Source of the DNA: Mesorhizobium amorphae CCNWGS0123
GTDB taxonomy: Bacteria; Pseudomonadota; Alphaproteobacteria; Rhizobiales; Rhizobiaceae
DNA: 64,000 nt
Reading direction: 5' to 3'
NCBI RefSeq assembly: GCF_001686985.1
Contig: NZ_CP015318.1
Span: forward strand, 5,144,001 to 5,208,000
Made by a program: the position numbers and the translations under genes. Shown here in pieces: positions 1 to 9,706 of this stretch; positions within the stretch are counted from its first letter, which is position 1, and each line of letters begins with the position of its first letter. The notes beneath the pieces were generated by a model that saw only the letters and a program-made list of their open reading frames with translations, had not been told where the DNA came from and did no database searches.

Positions 1-187
1 CATTCTCTTCAGGCGCGTCGAGCAGCGGCTGAGCGCCAAGGACATCACGATAGAGGCGAACTGGGTGGGACATTACTGCACCTCGCTCGACATGGTCGGC
101 GCGTCGATAACGGTCATGCATCTCGACGCCGAGCTTACAGAATTGTTGCATCACCCTTGCGACACGGCCGTCCTGCGGATTGGTTGA
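1..187 (+). CDS. Dihydroxyacetone/tetrose kinase DhaK subunit, C-terminal end (partial)
   Basis: An open frame enters from the left edge and stops at TGA 185-187, giving 61 residues that include the stretch IEANWVGHYCTSLDMVGAS. This matches the C-terminus of DhaK-type subunits, which bind the keto substrate covalently through a histidine lying upstream of this window. DhaK normally pairs with DhaL to phosphorylate dihydroxyacetone, or erythrulose and related tetroses in rhizobia. The next gene, 61 bp downstream, is a clear DhaL, which supports the call. The start and catalytic residues are not visible, so the substrate is unknown. Confidence 0.75.
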   Translation, partial: ILFRRVEQRLSAKDITIEANWVGHYCTSLDMVGASITVMHLDAELTELLHHPCDTAVLRIG

Positions 188-248
188 AGATAGGGAATAG
201 GCGCCCCCGTGAAGACGGGCGGCATCCTGCTTGAGCTGGAGGAACACG

Positions 249-905
249 ATGTCGGACAATGCGGCGCGACGCCTGAGCAGGATGTTCTATCGCATATCGA
301 TTGCGATCGAGGCCGGAAAGGACCACCTCTCGGACCTCGACGGCGCCATCGGCGACGCCGACCATGGCATCACCATGTCGCTCGGCTTCATGGCGGTGAA
401 CGCGGAACTGGCCAAGCTCAACCTCGACGACACGCTGCCGTCGGAGGTCTTCACGGCCGCCGCGTCGGCCTTTCTCGACGCCGTCGGCGCCTCCACGGGG
501 CCGCTTTATGCCACCGCCTTCCGGCGCGCGGCACAAGCGCTCAAACAGGATGAATGCCTCTCAGCCGCCGATCAGGCGATGATCGTCGAGGCCATGACCA
601 CCGGCATCAAGGAGCGCGGCAAGGGACAGCGCGGCGACAAGACGATGCTGGACGCCTGGATCCCGGCCACGGAAGCGGCCGTCAACGCACGCGCCCGTTC
701 TGCCGGAGGCCCGGAAATGTGGAACAGCATACTGGAGGCCGCCGAAGCCGGCGCGAATTCGACGCGGTCGATGGTCGCTGCCCGCGGCAGGGCGGCCAGG
801 CTCGGCGAGCGATCCCTCGGTCACATGGACCCGGGTGCCGCCTCGGCCGTCATCATCCTGCGCGCGATGAAAGACACTTTTGGCGAAGGCGAACCGGCAA
901 GATAG
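249..905 (+). CDS. dhaL: Dihydroxyacetone/tetrose kinase ADP-binding subunit DhaL
   Basis: The protein is 218 residues, the usual size for DhaL, which holds the nucleotide and transfers phosphate to the substrate bound on DhaK. The magnesium/ADP ligand motif is present near the N-terminus as D31, D36, D38 and H39 in the run GAIGDADHG (family GDGDHG). I chose ATG 249 because GGAGGA lies 6 bases upstream; an in-frame ATG at 231 lacks such a site. The 61-bp gap from dhaK indicates one operon. The partner phosphoryl donor may be ATP (two-subunit rhizobial/actinobacterial type) or a PTS protein; the window does not tell. A role in tetrose or triose use is family knowledge, and the exact sugar is inference. 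Confidence 0.85.
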   Translation: MSDNAARRLSRMFYRISIAIEAGKDHLSDLDGAIGDADHGITMSLGFMAVNAELAKLNLDDTLPSEVFTAAASAFLDAVGASTGPLYATAFRRAAQALKQDECLSAADQAMIVEAMTTGIKERGKGQRGDKTMLDAWIPATEAAVNARARSAGGPEMWNSILEAAEAGANSTRSMVAARGRAARLGERSLGHMDPGAASAVIILRAMKDTFGEGEPAR

Positions 906-963
906 CCTCCGGCGTGGCCTCGGAGATTCGTGCAGGAAGAGCCCAGCAAGATCGACGCCGGGG

Positions 964-2169
964 TCAGATAACAGCCTTTTCGAGGAACGGCCGGTTCTCC
1001 ACGATGCGCTCGTAGCCGACCTCAGACAGGTCGAGCGTTCGAAAGCCGCCATGGACGATGAGTTCCGCCACGCCGCGGCCGGCCGCCGGCCCCTGCTGCA
1101 GGCCGTGTCCGGAGAAGCCGTTGGCGAAGATGAAGTTCTTGACCTCCGGATGGGGACCGACAATCAGATTGTGGTCGAGCGTGTTGAAATCATAGTGCCC
1201 GGCCCACTGGTTCACGGCCTTGATCGCCTCGAATGCGGGTGAACGCGCCGCCAGCGCCGGCCAGATGATCTCCTCGAACTCGTCGTAGCGCGGCTCGAAA
1301 TCGTCCCAGTCGGAACACGGATCTTCCACCGGCGGACAGCCGGTCAGGAAGAAGCGGCCTTCCGGCCGGCAGAACACGCCGGACGGGTCGATCATCAGCG
1401 GCAGGCGGCCCTGGTTTACGGCGGCCGACCCCTCAGGAGACTGGGCGCAGTCGAACACGAACAAAGTGCGCTTGCGCGGCTCGACGGGAACATCGAGCCC
1501 CGCCATGCGGGCGGTGAGTGCTGCCCGGGGACCGGAAGCATTGACCAATACGCCGGTTGATATCACCGCCCCGGATTTCAGGGTGACATCTGTAATCTTG
1601 CCGCCCTCGCGGCCGATGGCCACCACTTCGTCGGTCACGTACTCGACGCCCAGCGACCGCGCCTTGTTCTTGAAGCCGTACATCAGGCCAGTGTTGTTGA
1701 ACCAGCCTTCGCCGGATCGGCCATAGGAGGCAAGCAGGATGTCGTCGACATTCAGATGCGGAAAGGCGGCGGCCACTTCATCGCGCTGCCACAGCACCAC
1801 ATCCGCGCCACGGGCCCGCTGCACGGCATGGTTCTCGCGCAGCGTCTGCGCCTGTTCCTCGGTGTTGGCGAGGAACAGATAGCCGCCCTCGTGAAAGGCC
1901 AGATCGGGCCTGTCGGATCCCACCTGCATGGTATCGGCGAAGTTGCGGATGAACTCCGTGCCGAACTGGCTGATGCGGACATTGATGGGGTTGGAGAACT
2001 GGTTGCGGATCGACGAGGACGACAGCGAGGTCGATGCCTTCGCATAGGTCGGATCCATCTCGACCACCAGGACCGAGCCCGTGAAGTCCGGATTGGCCGC
2101 GAGGAAATAGGCGACGGCGGAGCCGATCACGGCCCCGCCGACAATGACGACGTCGTAGCTCTGCTTCAC
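964..2169 (-). CDS. FAD-dependent amine/amino-acid oxidoreductase (DAO family)
   Basis: A 401-residue flavoprotein with an N-terminal Rossmann motif VVIVGGAVIGSAVAYFL (residues about 6-22) and a C-terminal FAD-closing segment FANGFSGHGLQQGPA, both typical of glycine/D-amino-acid oxidase and sarcosine oxidase-like enzymes. These oxidise a secondary or primary amine to an imine. The start is GTG 2169, giving a 4-bp GTGA overlap with the stop of the upstream reductase gene; the open frame continues further upstream but only as a shadow of that gene. It is the last gene of a six-gene minus-strand operon with hydantoinase and aminotransferase genes. A close paralogue lies at 22790-24007; both share the SNPIN(V)xISQFG stretch and the C-terminal FLE(E/K)AVI. 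The substrate is unknown. Confidence 0.8.
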   Translation of the reverse strand: MKQSYDVVIVGGAVIGSAVAYFLAANPDFTGSVLVVEMDPTYAKASTSLSSSSIRNQFSNPINVRISQFGTEFIRNFADTMQVGSDRPDLAFHEGGYLFLANTEEQAQTLRENHAVQRARGADVVLWQRDEVAAAFPHLNVDDILLASYGRSGEGWFNNTGLMYGFKNKARSLGVEYVTDEVVAIGREGGKITDVTLKSGAVISTGVLVNASGPRAALTARMAGLDVPVEPRKRTLFVFDCAQSPEGSAAVNQGRLPLMIDPSGVFCRPEGRFFLTGCPPVEDPCSDWDDFEPRYDEFEEIIWPALAARSPAFEAIKAVNQWAGHYDFNTLDHNLIVGPHPEVKNFIFANGFSGHGLQQGPAAGRGVAELIVHGGFRTLDLSEVGYERIVENRPFLEKAVI

Positions 2170-2981
2170 GATTTCGGCTCGTCGTCCGGATGTCCGAGTT
2201 CGCAGAACCAGCCGCCCAGATATTTTACGGATGGCCTTTTCGGATCGGGAACCGGCGTCTTCGCCTCGACCGCGGAGCGGTGCGGCTCGGCGCTGTCCTG
2301 CGGATGAAATCCGAGATGGTTGGCGCCGCTGTTGTCGACCGTCTTCACCTTGTTGTCGGAAATGCCGAAGGAGATCGTGTGGCCGACGCGTGGGGCGGTG
2401 AGCGACGCCTCGACGAGGCGCACGCAGTCGGCAAAGGAGAGGTACGACCACAGCATGCGGCGATCGGCCGGCTCCGGGAACGACGAGAAGATGCGCAGGC
2501 ACACCGTCTCGATGCCGAACTTGTCCCAATAGAGCCGGCTCAGGCTTTCGACAAAGTTCTTCGACACACCATACAGGCTGTCGGGGCGCACCGGCGCGTC
2601 GACGCCGATATGCGCCTCCACCTCGTGATAGCCGATGGCGTGCACCGAGGAGGCGTAGATGACACGCTTGACGCCATGTTTCCGCGCGCCCTCATAGATG
2701 TGGTACGAGCCGCGGATACTGGAATCCAGGATCGTCTGCCAGGCGCATTCGAGCGGCGCGCCGCCGAAATGCACGATCGCGTCGCAGTCCTTGGTGGCCG
2801 CGATCGTCGCCTCCATGTCGGCGAGGTCGAACACCGCTTCTTCCTCGTGCGCGGCAAGATCACCAAACGGTTCGCGGCCCGCCAGGCGGATCGTCTTTGC
2901 CAGCGGCACCAGCCCCTTCCGCAGTTCCGAGCCAAGGCGGCCGGCGGCGCCGGTGATCAGGATGCGTTCGTATTGAGGCAT
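2166..2981 (-). CDS. udh: NAD-dependent epimerase/dehydratase, uronate dehydrogenase-like
   Basis: A 271-residue extended-SDR protein. It has the nucleotide motif TGAAGRLG near residue 11, an active-site pair in SLYGVSKNF (YxxxK) and the SSVHAIGYH segment. The C-terminal part, with DNSGANHLGFHPQDSAE and a PDP-containing tail, matches the arrangement of bacterial uronate dehydrogenases, which oxidise galacturonate or glucuronate to the aldaro-lactone with NAD. Length also fits (about 265 aa). It is translationally coupled to the FAD oxidoreductase downstream and sits 3 bp after the aminotransferase. Together with a GarL-like aldolase and GarR-like reductase at 21-23 kb this could mean sugar-acid or amino-sugar-acid use, but that is inference; another polyhydroxy aldehyde substrate is possible. 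Confidence 0.65.
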   Translation of the reverse strand: MPQYERILITGAAGRLGSELRKGLVPLAKTIRLAGREPFGDLAAHEEEAVFDLADMEATIAATKDCDAIVHFGGAPLECAWQTILDSSIRGSYHIYEGARKHGVKRVIYASSVHAIGYHEVEAHIGVDAPVRPDSLYGVSKNFVESLSRLYWDKFGIETVCLRIFSSFPEPADRRMLWSYLSFADCVRLVEASLTAPRVGHTISFGISDNKVKTVDNSGANHLGFHPQDSAEPHRSAVEAKTPVPDPKRPSVKYLGGWFCELGHPDDEPKS

Positions 2982-2984
2982 GAT

Positions 2985-4187
2985 TTACTCCACTTGCGCG
3001 ACGGCGGCATTGATCCGCGCGATCGCTTCGGCGAGCACCCCCTCGCTCGTGGCGGTGGAGATGCGGAAATAGGGTGAAAGTCCGTAGGCGGCGCCCGGCA
3101 CCGAAGCCACGCGGCCCTCATTCAAGAGATAGCTCGCAACCGCGGTGTCGTCTTCAAGCACGATACCCTTGGGCGTTTTGCGGCCGATCAGGCTGGCGCA
3201 GCCGATATAGGCATAGAAGGCACCTTCCGGCGGCGGCAGCGTCAGGCCGTTGATGCGCCTGATGCCATCGACGACCAGGTTCCTGCGCGCCTCGAAGGCC
3301 TGGCGGAACCGGACCACCTCGTCCTGCGGGCCGTTCAGCGCGGCGACCGTCGCCGCCTGGGCGATCGAGCATACCGAGGTGACCGACTGGCTCTGGATGG
3401 TCGACATCGCCTTGACCAGTGGCGCCGGCCCGGCGGCGTAGCCGACCCGCCAGCCGGTCATCGCATAGGCCTTGGCGACGCCGTTGACGATCAGGCTTCG
3501 GTCCTTCAGCTCCGGACAGGCCTTGCCGAAGGACACGAACTCGCGACCATCGAAGATGATGTGCTCATAGATCTCGTCGGACAGCACCAGCACCTGGCTG
3601 TGCCTGGCGAGCACTGCACCAAGCGCCTTCAGTTCCGCCTCGGAATAGACCGCGCCCGACGGGTTGCCCGGCATGTTCAGGAACAGCCATTTGCTCTTCG
3701 GCGTGATCGCGCGCTCGAGCAGTTCGGGGGTAAGCTTGAACCCGGTCGCCTCCGGGCATTCGACGACGACCGGCCTGCCGCCCAATAGCTTGACCATCTC
3801 GGGATAGGACACGAAATAGGGCGCCGGCAGGATCACCTCGTCGCCGCTTTCCAGCGTCGCCATCAAGGCGTTGAAGATGATCTGCTTGGCGCCGTTGGCG
3901 ACGACGATGTCGTCGGCCGTGTAGTCCAGCCCGTTCTCGCGCCTGAATTTTGCCGCCACGGCCTCGCGCACTTCCGGCGTGCCGGCCGCCGCGGTGTAGA
4001 GGGTCTGGCCGGCCTTGGCGGCCGCATAGGCCGCTTCGGTGATGTGGGCAGGCGTCGGAAAATCCGGTTCGCCAAGGCCAAGGTCGATGACGTCGACGCC
4101 CTTGGCCCGCAGCGCCTTGGCGGCCTGGGAGGCGGCCATCGACGCCGACGGCTTGACCACGGAAAGCCGCGAGGAGATGTAGCTCAT
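2985..4187 (-). CDS. PLP-dependent aminotransferase, aspartate aminotransferase family (class I/II)
   Basis: A 400-residue fold-type I aminotransferase. Visible family marks are GLGEPDFPTP near residue 38, the NPGN-like segment NMPGNPSGAVYS, the cofactor lysine region VNGVAKAYAMTGWRVGYA and the C-terminal FRIS arginine. It closely resembles rhizobial AspC/AatA enzymes that use aspartate or prephenate. The ATG at 4187 overlaps the hyuB stop as ATGA, so the upstream part of the open frame is shadow. As part of the hydantoinase operon it probably transaminates the amino acid freed by ring opening, or supplies an amino acceptor; this role is inferred. Housekeeping aspartate aminotransferase usually lies elsewhere, so a catabolic paralogue is likely. 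Confidence 0.8.
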   Translation of the reverse strand: MSYISSRLSVVKPSASMAASQAAKALRAKGVDVIDLGLGEPDFPTPAHITEAAYAAAKAGQTLYTAAAGTPEVREAVAAKFRRENGLDYTADDIVVANGAKQIIFNALMATLESGDEVILPAPYFVSYPEMVKLLGGRPVVVECPEATGFKLTPELLERAITPKSKWLFLNMPGNPSGAVYSEAELKALGAVLARHSQVLVLSDEIYEHIIFDGREFVSFGKACPELKDRSLIVNGVAKAYAMTGWRVGYAAGPAPLVKAMSTIQSQSVTSVCSIAQAATVAALNGPQDEVVRFRQAFEARRNLVVDGIRRINGLTLPPPEGAFYAYIGCASLIGRKTPKGIVLEDDTAVASYLLNEGRVASVPGAAYGLSPYFRISTATSEGVLAEAIARINAAVAQVE

Positions 4188-5803
4188 TTGCCGTCCTCCG
4201 TAACATATCCCCTGGATCGATCCTGCGCCCTCGCCTCCGCGCTGCGCTTGGCCGGATCGCCATAGCCGCCGCCGCCCGGGAGTTCCAGGATCAGACGGCG
4301 TCCCGCCGGCACATGCTGCCATCCCTTCGGTCGCATCAGCGTGCCGTCGTCCAGCTTGACCACACCGGCCTGGCCATCCTTGCCGCCGTTGCGGCCCTTC
4401 GCCGGATGCTTGACGCGGTCGAACATGGCCGAGAAATCGAACTCATGTCCGTCAAGGGCGCCGATTTCGAGAACCTGGCCGAGGCCGCCGCGAAACTCGC
4501 CATCGCCGCCCGAACCAGGACGGAGCTCCTTGCGCCAGATGACGATCGGGCCGGTATGCTCCGTCGCCTCGATCGGCATGGTGTGGACGCCGGAGGGGAA
4601 GGCTGTTGCCGACAATCCGTCCAGTTCGGGACGGGCGCCCATGCCGCCGGAATTGAACATCAGCACCTCGGCACGACGGCCGGCACCGCCGGCAGCTGGC
4701 CGGGCCGAGATATGGATATTCCACAGCGCGGCGGCACCCTCCGCCTGGATCTTGCCGGGCAGCGCCTGGGCCATCGCGCCAAGCACGAGGTCGGGAACCA
4801 TGTGGCCGATGACATGCCTCAGCGACACCGGCGCCGGCCGGGCCGCGTTCAGGATGTTCGTGGGTGACGACACGGTGAAGAAGGCCAGCGAGGCGGCATT
4901 GTTGGGAATGTCGGGCGCCACCACGCATTTCAGCGCGTAGCAGGCATAGGCCTTGGTGTAGATGATGGGCACGTTGATGCCCCAGCGGCTCATCGGCGCG
5001 CTGCCGGAGAAGTCGACATTGAGATGGTCGTCATGCACCGAAACGGCCGCCGCCAGCTTGACCGGGTCGTCGTAGCCGTCGGTGACCAGTTCGTTGGACC
5101 ATGTCCCCTTGGGCAGAGCCTTGATCCGCTCCAGCATGGCGTTATGCGTGCGCGAGAAGATGAACGCGCCGAGACCATCGAGCGATGTCAGGCCGATCTC
5201 TCTCATCATGCCGACGAGGCGCCGATGGCCGACCTCGTTGCACGCGGCAAGCGAATAGAAATCGCCGACGACCTGGTTCGGTTCGCGGACGTTGCAGCGC
5301 AGGATCTTCACCAGGTCGCGGTTGACCACGCCCTTCTCGGCGAACTTCATGATCGGGATCTGGATGCCTTCCTCGTAGACCGACTTGCCGTCGGCGCCAA
5401 AACCTCGCCCGCCGACATCGACGACATGGGCGGTGCAGGCAAAGAAGGCGACGAGCTCGCCATTCAGGAACGAGGGCGAGACCATCGTGATGTCGTGAAG
5501 ATGGCCGGTGCCTTGCCACGGATCGTTGGTGACGTAGGTGTCGCCTTCGTACATCTCCTCGCGCGGAATCTCGTTCATGAACTGCAGCACTGCCTCGGCC
5601 ATGGTGTTCACATGCCCGGGCGTGCCGGTCACCGCTTGCGCCAGCATTTCGCCACGCGGGCTGAACACGCCGGCGGACAGGTCGCCCGACTCGCGCACGG
5701 ATGTGGAGAAGGCCGTGCGCAGCAAGGTCAGCGCCTGCTCCTCGACGACGGAGATCAGCCGGTTCCACATGACCTGCATGCGGATTTCGCCAATGTCGCT
5801 CAT
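4184..5803 (-). CDS. hyuB: Hydantoinase/oxoprolinase B subunit (HyuB)
   Basis: A 539-residue protein of the hydantoinase B/oxoprolinase family, full length for the family. The N-terminal segment VRESGDLSAGVFSPRGEML and the downstream YVTNDPW.GTGHL..D region are characteristic. HyuA and HyuB form an ATP-dependent complex opening cyclic amides such as N-methylhydantoin, 5-oxoproline or caprolactam, or carboxylating ketones in the acetone/acetophenone carboxylase branch. No biotin or gamma subunit of a carboxylase is next to it, which favours the cyclic-amide role. Start and stop overlap hyuA and the aminotransferase by 4 bp each (ATGA), so the three genes are co-translated. Confidence 0.82.
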   Translation of the reverse strand: MSDIGEIRMQVMWNRLISVVEEQALTLLRTAFSTSVRESGDLSAGVFSPRGEMLAQAVTGTPGHVNTMAEAVLQFMNEIPREEMYEGDTYVTNDPWQGTGHLHDITMVSPSFLNGELVAFFACTAHVVDVGGRGFGADGKSVYEEGIQIPIMKFAEKGVVNRDLVKILRCNVREPNQVVGDFYSLAACNEVGHRRLVGMMREIGLTSLDGLGAFIFSRTHNAMLERIKALPKGTWSNELVTDGYDDPVKLAAAVSVHDDHLNVDFSGSAPMSRWGINVPIIYTKAYACYALKCVVAPDIPNNAASLAFFTVSSPTNILNAARPAPVSLRHVIGHMVPDLVLGAMAQALPGKIQAEGAAALWNIHISARPAAGGAGRRAEVLMFNSGGMGARPELDGLSATAFPSGVHTMPIEATEHTGPIVIWRKELRPGSGGDGEFRGGLGQVLEIGALDGHEFDFSAMFDRVKHPAKGRNGGKDGQAGVVKLDDGTLMRPKGWQHVPAGRRLILELPGGGGYGDPAKRSAEARAQDRSRGYVTEDGK

Positions 5804-7896
5804 GCCGCGCTCTCCTTGCGGATCATCAGGATGGCACCGTCGCTCTGCATGACGGCGTCGAATGGTGTGGTGACGACCGTCGATGTCTCGCGCTCCACGA
5901 TCACGGCCGGCCCCTTCACGCGGTCGCCTGCCGAAAGGCTGGTGCGTTCGACGATCGCCGTCGTCTGCATCGTTCCGCTCGCCGGATCGAAAACCTCCCG
6001 CGTCACCGCGACTGGTACGCTGCGCGTGCCCGTGGTGATCTTGTGCTTTGCGGAGGCGGGTCTCTCGTCGCTTGCCTTCACCGACCAGGTGACGACCTCG
6101 ATCTCCAGCCCGTCGAGACCATCGATGGCGCGGCCGAAAAAGCGCTCGTAGTTCTTGCGGAAGGCATCCGCCAGGGTGATGCCAGCGTCCTCGGCGAAAG
6201 GCTTGTCGGGCAGAGCGACAGGGATTTCCCAGCCCTGGCCTGCATAGCGCATGAAGGCGGTGATCTCGCGCACGATCCTGCCGCTGGTGCCTGCGCGCAC
6301 GAAGCTCTCTGCCGAAGCCTTGAGATCGTCGAGCAGCGCATTCACCTCATCCGCCTTGAATTGCGAAAGCCGGGTCAGTTTGGAGGCGAGCGCCTCATAG
6401 CCGAAGGGCGCCTTGAGGAAGCCGATCGCCGAGCCGACGCCGGCACCTTGCGGCACGAGGCATTGGTCGAGACCGAGCTTTTCGCAGAGCCGCGCCGCGT
6501 GCAGCGGTGCCGCGCCGCCGAAGGCGATCATGACATTGTCCGAGATGTTCTTGCCGTTCTCGACCGCGTGGACGCGGGCGGCATTGGCCATGTTCTCGTC
6601 CACCACCTCGCTGATGCCGAAGGCCGCCGACAGCGGGTTGAGCGACAGGCGTGCGCCGACATCGCTCGTGATCGCGCCTTGCGAGGCCGCAGCATCGAGC
6701 TTGATGGCGCCGCCCGCGAAACTGTCGGGGTCGAGCTTGCCCAGCACCAGATCGGCGTCGGTAATCGCAGGCCGCGTGCCGCCGCGCCCATAGCATGCCG
6801 GCCCCGGTTCGGAACCCGCACTTTCCGGGCCGGTCTGGATGCGTCCCATCGCATCGACCCAGGCAATCGAGCCGCCGCCTGCGCCGATCTCGATCATCTC
6901 GATCACCGGGATCGAGATCGGCATGCCGGAGCCCTTGCAGAACCGGTAGGTGCGCGCGACCTCGAAGGTCCTGGCCGTCTGCGGCGCGTAATCCTCGATC
7001 AGGCAGATCTTCGCGGTCGTTCCGCCCATGTCGTAGGAGACGACGGTGTCCAGATCGAAACGCCGGGCAATATCGGCGGCGAAGATGGCACCACCGGCCG
7101 GACCGGATTCGACCAGCCGCACCGGAAATTCGGACGCCGTTTCGACCGAGATCAGCCCGCCGCCCGAATGGATCATGAAGACCGGGCAGTCCGCGCCCAT
7201 ATCCTTCAGCCGCGTCTGTAGCCGGGCGAGATAGCTCGCCATCTGCGGGCGCACATAGGCATTGGCGCAGACCGTGTTGAAACGCTCGAATTCCCGCATC
7301 TGCGGCGAGACTTCGGCGCTGACGGAAATCGGCATATCCAGCTTTCGCGCCAGGATTTCGCGAGCCCGCTGTTCGTGCGCCGGATTCATGTAGGAATGGA
7401 TGAAACCGATGGCGACCGCGCCGAAGCCGCCCGCGGCGATCTGGTCGGCGATCTCTTCCAGGGCGGCCTCGTCCAGCGGCTGCAATTCCTGGCCTTCGGC
7501 GCCAATGCGGCCCTTGACGGTAAAGCGATGCTCGCGCGGGATCAGCGGCGTCGGCAGTTTCAAATTGAGGTCGTACTGCTCGAAGCGGTTCTCGGTCCGC
7601 ATCTCGATTACATCGCGAAAACCTTCGGTCGTCACCAACGCCGTCTTGGCCCCGCGTCGCTCGATGAGCGCGTTCGTCGCCAAGGTCGTGCCGTGAATGA
7701 CGATGCCGATGTCGGCGGTCGAGATCTTTGCATCGCGCACCACGATTGCGATGCCATCGAGGATCGCCTGCTCGGGTGCCGAATAGGTGGTGAGCACCTT
7801 GGTCGAAAAGATCGTTCCGCGCACATCGAGCGCGATGTCCGTGAAGGTCCCGCCGATGTCGGCTCCGAGACGGATGTCATCTGTCCTGGTGGTCAT
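5800..7896 (-). CDS. hyuA: Hydantoinase/oxoprolinase A subunit (HyuA)
   Basis: A 698-residue protein. The N-terminus has the ASKHA-type nucleotide motif GADIGGTFTDIALD (about residues 10-24) and a second phosphate-binding stretch SYDMGGTTAKICLI in the middle, as in N-methylhydantoinase A and the N-terminal half of 5-oxoprolinase. It hydrolyses ATP to activate the cyclic amide carbonyl. The start ATG 7896 overlaps the stop of the ThDP-enzyme gene by 4 bp (ATGA); the open frame upstream is shadow of that gene. It sits directly before hyuB, the normal order. The substrate is not deducible from sequence. Confidence 0.83.
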   Translation of the reverse strand: MTTRTDDIRLGADIGGTFTDIALDVRGTIFSTKVLTTYSAPEQAILDGIAIVVRDAKISTADIGIVIHGTTLATNALIERRGAKTALVTTEGFRDVIEMRTENRFEQYDLNLKLPTPLIPREHRFTVKGRIGAEGQELQPLDEAALEEIADQIAAGGFGAVAIGFIHSYMNPAHEQRAREILARKLDMPISVSAEVSPQMREFERFNTVCANAYVRPQMASYLARLQTRLKDMGADCPVFMIHSGGGLISVETASEFPVRLVESGPAGGAIFAADIARRFDLDTVVSYDMGGTTAKICLIEDYAPQTARTFEVARTYRFCKGSGMPISIPVIEMIEIGAGGGSIAWVDAMGRIQTGPESAGSEPGPACYGRGGTRPAITDADLVLGKLDPDSFAGGAIKLDAAASQGAITSDVGARLSLNPLSAAFGISEVVDENMANAARVHAVENGKNISDNVMIAFGGAAPLHAARLCEKLGLDQCLVPQGAGVGSAIGFLKAPFGYEALASKLTRLSQFKADEVNALLDDLKASAESFVRAGTSGRIVREITAFMRYAGQGWEIPVALPDKPFAEDAGITLADAFRKNYERFFGRAIDGLDGLEIEVVTWSVKASDERPASAKHKITTGTRSVPVAVTREVFDPASGTMQTTAIVERTSLSAGDRVKGPAVIVERETSTVVTTPFDAVMQSDGAILMIRKESAA

Positions 7897-9563
7897 GCCT
7901 TGGCCTTCTGCGAAGCAAGTGCCGCCTCGCGCATCTGGGAAAGGGTCTGGCGCGGGGTCAGCGCCTCGGGGGAAATCGCGAGTTCCAGAACCGCACCGGT
8001 CGGCGATGCCAGCGCCCGCCCGAACGCGTCGGCGAAGTCCGCCGTGGATTCGACGCGTTCGGCATGGAAGCGGTAGGATCTGGCAAGGCCGACGAAATCC
8101 GGGTTCTCGATGTTCGTTCCCGAAACGCGCGCCGGATAGTGCCGCTCCTGATGCGCGCGGATCGTGCCGTAGATGCCATTGTTCAGGATGAGCACGATGG
8201 GCTGCGCTCCAGCCTGCATCGCCGTGCCGAGTTCCTGGCAGTTCATTTGGAAATCGCCGTCGCCGGCAAAGCAGACGACAGTACGATCGGGAAACGCCAC
8301 CTTGGCGGCAATCGCAGCCGGCAGCCCATAACCCATCGCGCCGGACTGCGGCGCGAGCAGCCGCGCCTTGGGGCCGAACTTGAAGAACTTGTTCGGCCAG
8401 ACCGTGAAATTGCCGGCGCCGTTGGTCAGGATCACGTCGTCGGGCAGGTTGTCGCGCAGCCATGCGCTGACCTCGACCATGTCGACCGGACCAGGCTGGG
8501 CCGGCGCCTTGAACGCGCCTTCGTAGCTTGCCCTGGCCTTGGCGCGCCATTCGGCCCACCCGCCCTCGACCGGGGTCAGCGCTCTGGCGAAAGCATTGGG
8601 GCCGGCATGGACGCCGATCGAGGGAATGTAAACCTTGCCGATCTCGCGGTCCGATCCGTGGACATGGATCAGTTTCTGGCTTGGCTCGGGCACCGACAGC
8701 AAGGTGTAGCCATCCGTCGTCATTTCTCCGAAACGCACATTGATGGCCAGGACCACATCGGCTTCGCGGATCAGCGCCTTGACATGCGGCACCATGCCCA
8801 CGCCGGCCTCGCCGACGAAAACCGGCGAACCATTGTCGAACTGATCCTGGAACCGGAAGGCTGCCACCACCGGAATGTCGGAGGCTTCGGCGAAGCTCTG
8901 CAGCGCAGTGCGTCCTTCGGCCGTCCAGTTGGTGCCACCGATCAGGATCACCGGCCGGCGCGCCGCGGCAAGCTTTTCTTGGGTTGCGGCAACCGCCTCC
9001 ACTCCAGCAGCGGGTTCGAACATGGCAGCCGGTCCGCTAAGCGGTGCGGCGTCCGTCATCGTGATCAGCATGTCCTCCGGCAATGCCACGACGACCGGTC
9101 CTGGCCGCCCGGTCAGCGCCGTGGTCCATGCCCGCGCCACGATCTCGGGAAGACGCGAAACCTCGTCGATCTCGACCGCCCATTTCGCCAGCGTGCCGAA
9201 CACCGCGCGATAGTCGACCTCCTGGAATGCCTCGCGGCCCTTCATGTCGGTGCCCACCTGCCCGACGAACAGCAGCATCGGCGAACTGTCCTGCATGGCG
9301 GTATGCACGCCGATGCCGGCATTGGTGGCGCCGGGGCCCCGCGTCACGAAGCATATGCCCGGAGAGCCGGTCAGCTTGCCATAGGCGGAAGCCATGAACG
9401 CAGCACCGCCTTCGTTGCGGCAGAGCACGTAATCCAGTCTGCCTTCGGTGTCGTGCAAAGCGTCAAGAACAGCCAGGTAGCTTTCTCCGGGCACGCCGAA
9501 ACTCTTGGTCGCGCCCAGCGCCATCAGGCACTCGACAAGAAGCTGGCCGCCATTGCGCATCAT
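7893..9563 (-). CDS. Thiamine-diphosphate enzyme, acetolactate synthase/2-oxoacid decarboxylase-like
   Basis: A 556-residue three-domain ThDP enzyme. The N-terminal FGVPGES segment and the cofactor-activating glutamate in CRNEGGAAFMASAYGK match the acetolactate synthase large-subunit family; the C-terminal ThDP/Mg motif runs from GDGDFQMN to ILNN. It carries no nearby ilvN regulatory subunit, so it is unlikely to be the biosynthetic enzyme. In rhizobial catabolic clusters such proteins act as 2-oxoacid decarboxylases or carboligases. It is the first gene of the hydantoinase operon and would act on the 2-oxoacid made by the downstream aminotransferase; this is inference. Start 9563 has a second ATG in tandem at 9560 and only a weak ribosome site. 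Confidence 0.75.
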   Translation of the reverse strand: MMRNGGQLLVECLMALGATKSFGVPGESYLAVLDALHDTEGRLDYVLCRNEGGAAFMASAYGKLTGSPGICFVTRGPGATNAGIGVHTAMQDSSPMLLFVGQVGTDMKGREAFQEVDYRAVFGTLAKWAVEIDEVSRLPEIVARAWTTALTGRPGPVVVALPEDMLITMTDAAPLSGPAAMFEPAAGVEAVAATQEKLAAARRPVILIGGTNWTAEGRTALQSFAEASDIPVVAAFRFQDQFDNGSPVFVGEAGVGMVPHVKALIREADVVLAINVRFGEMTTDGYTLLSVPEPSQKLIHVHGSDREIGKVYIPSIGVHAGPNAFARALTPVEGGWAEWRAKARASYEGAFKAPAQPGPVDMVEVSAWLRDNLPDDVILTNGAGNFTVWPNKFFKFGPKARLLAPQSGAMGYGLPAAIAAKVAFPDRTVVCFAGDGDFQMNCQELGTAMQAGAQPIVLILNNGIYGTIRAHQERHYPARVSGTNIENPDFVGLARSYRFHAERVESTADFADAFGRALASPTGAVLELAISPEALTPRQTLSQMREAALASQKAKA

Positions 9564-9706
9564 GCATCAACTTTCTCAATGGCCGGCGGGTGGGGCCGGT
9601 GGATGGGCGTGAAAGACAACGAGGCGAGTGGAGGAAATCTCGAACAAGCATCCCGCCGTTTTGAACCTGCACGTTGACGAGACGCGGCGAAATCAAGAAA
9701 TCTCGT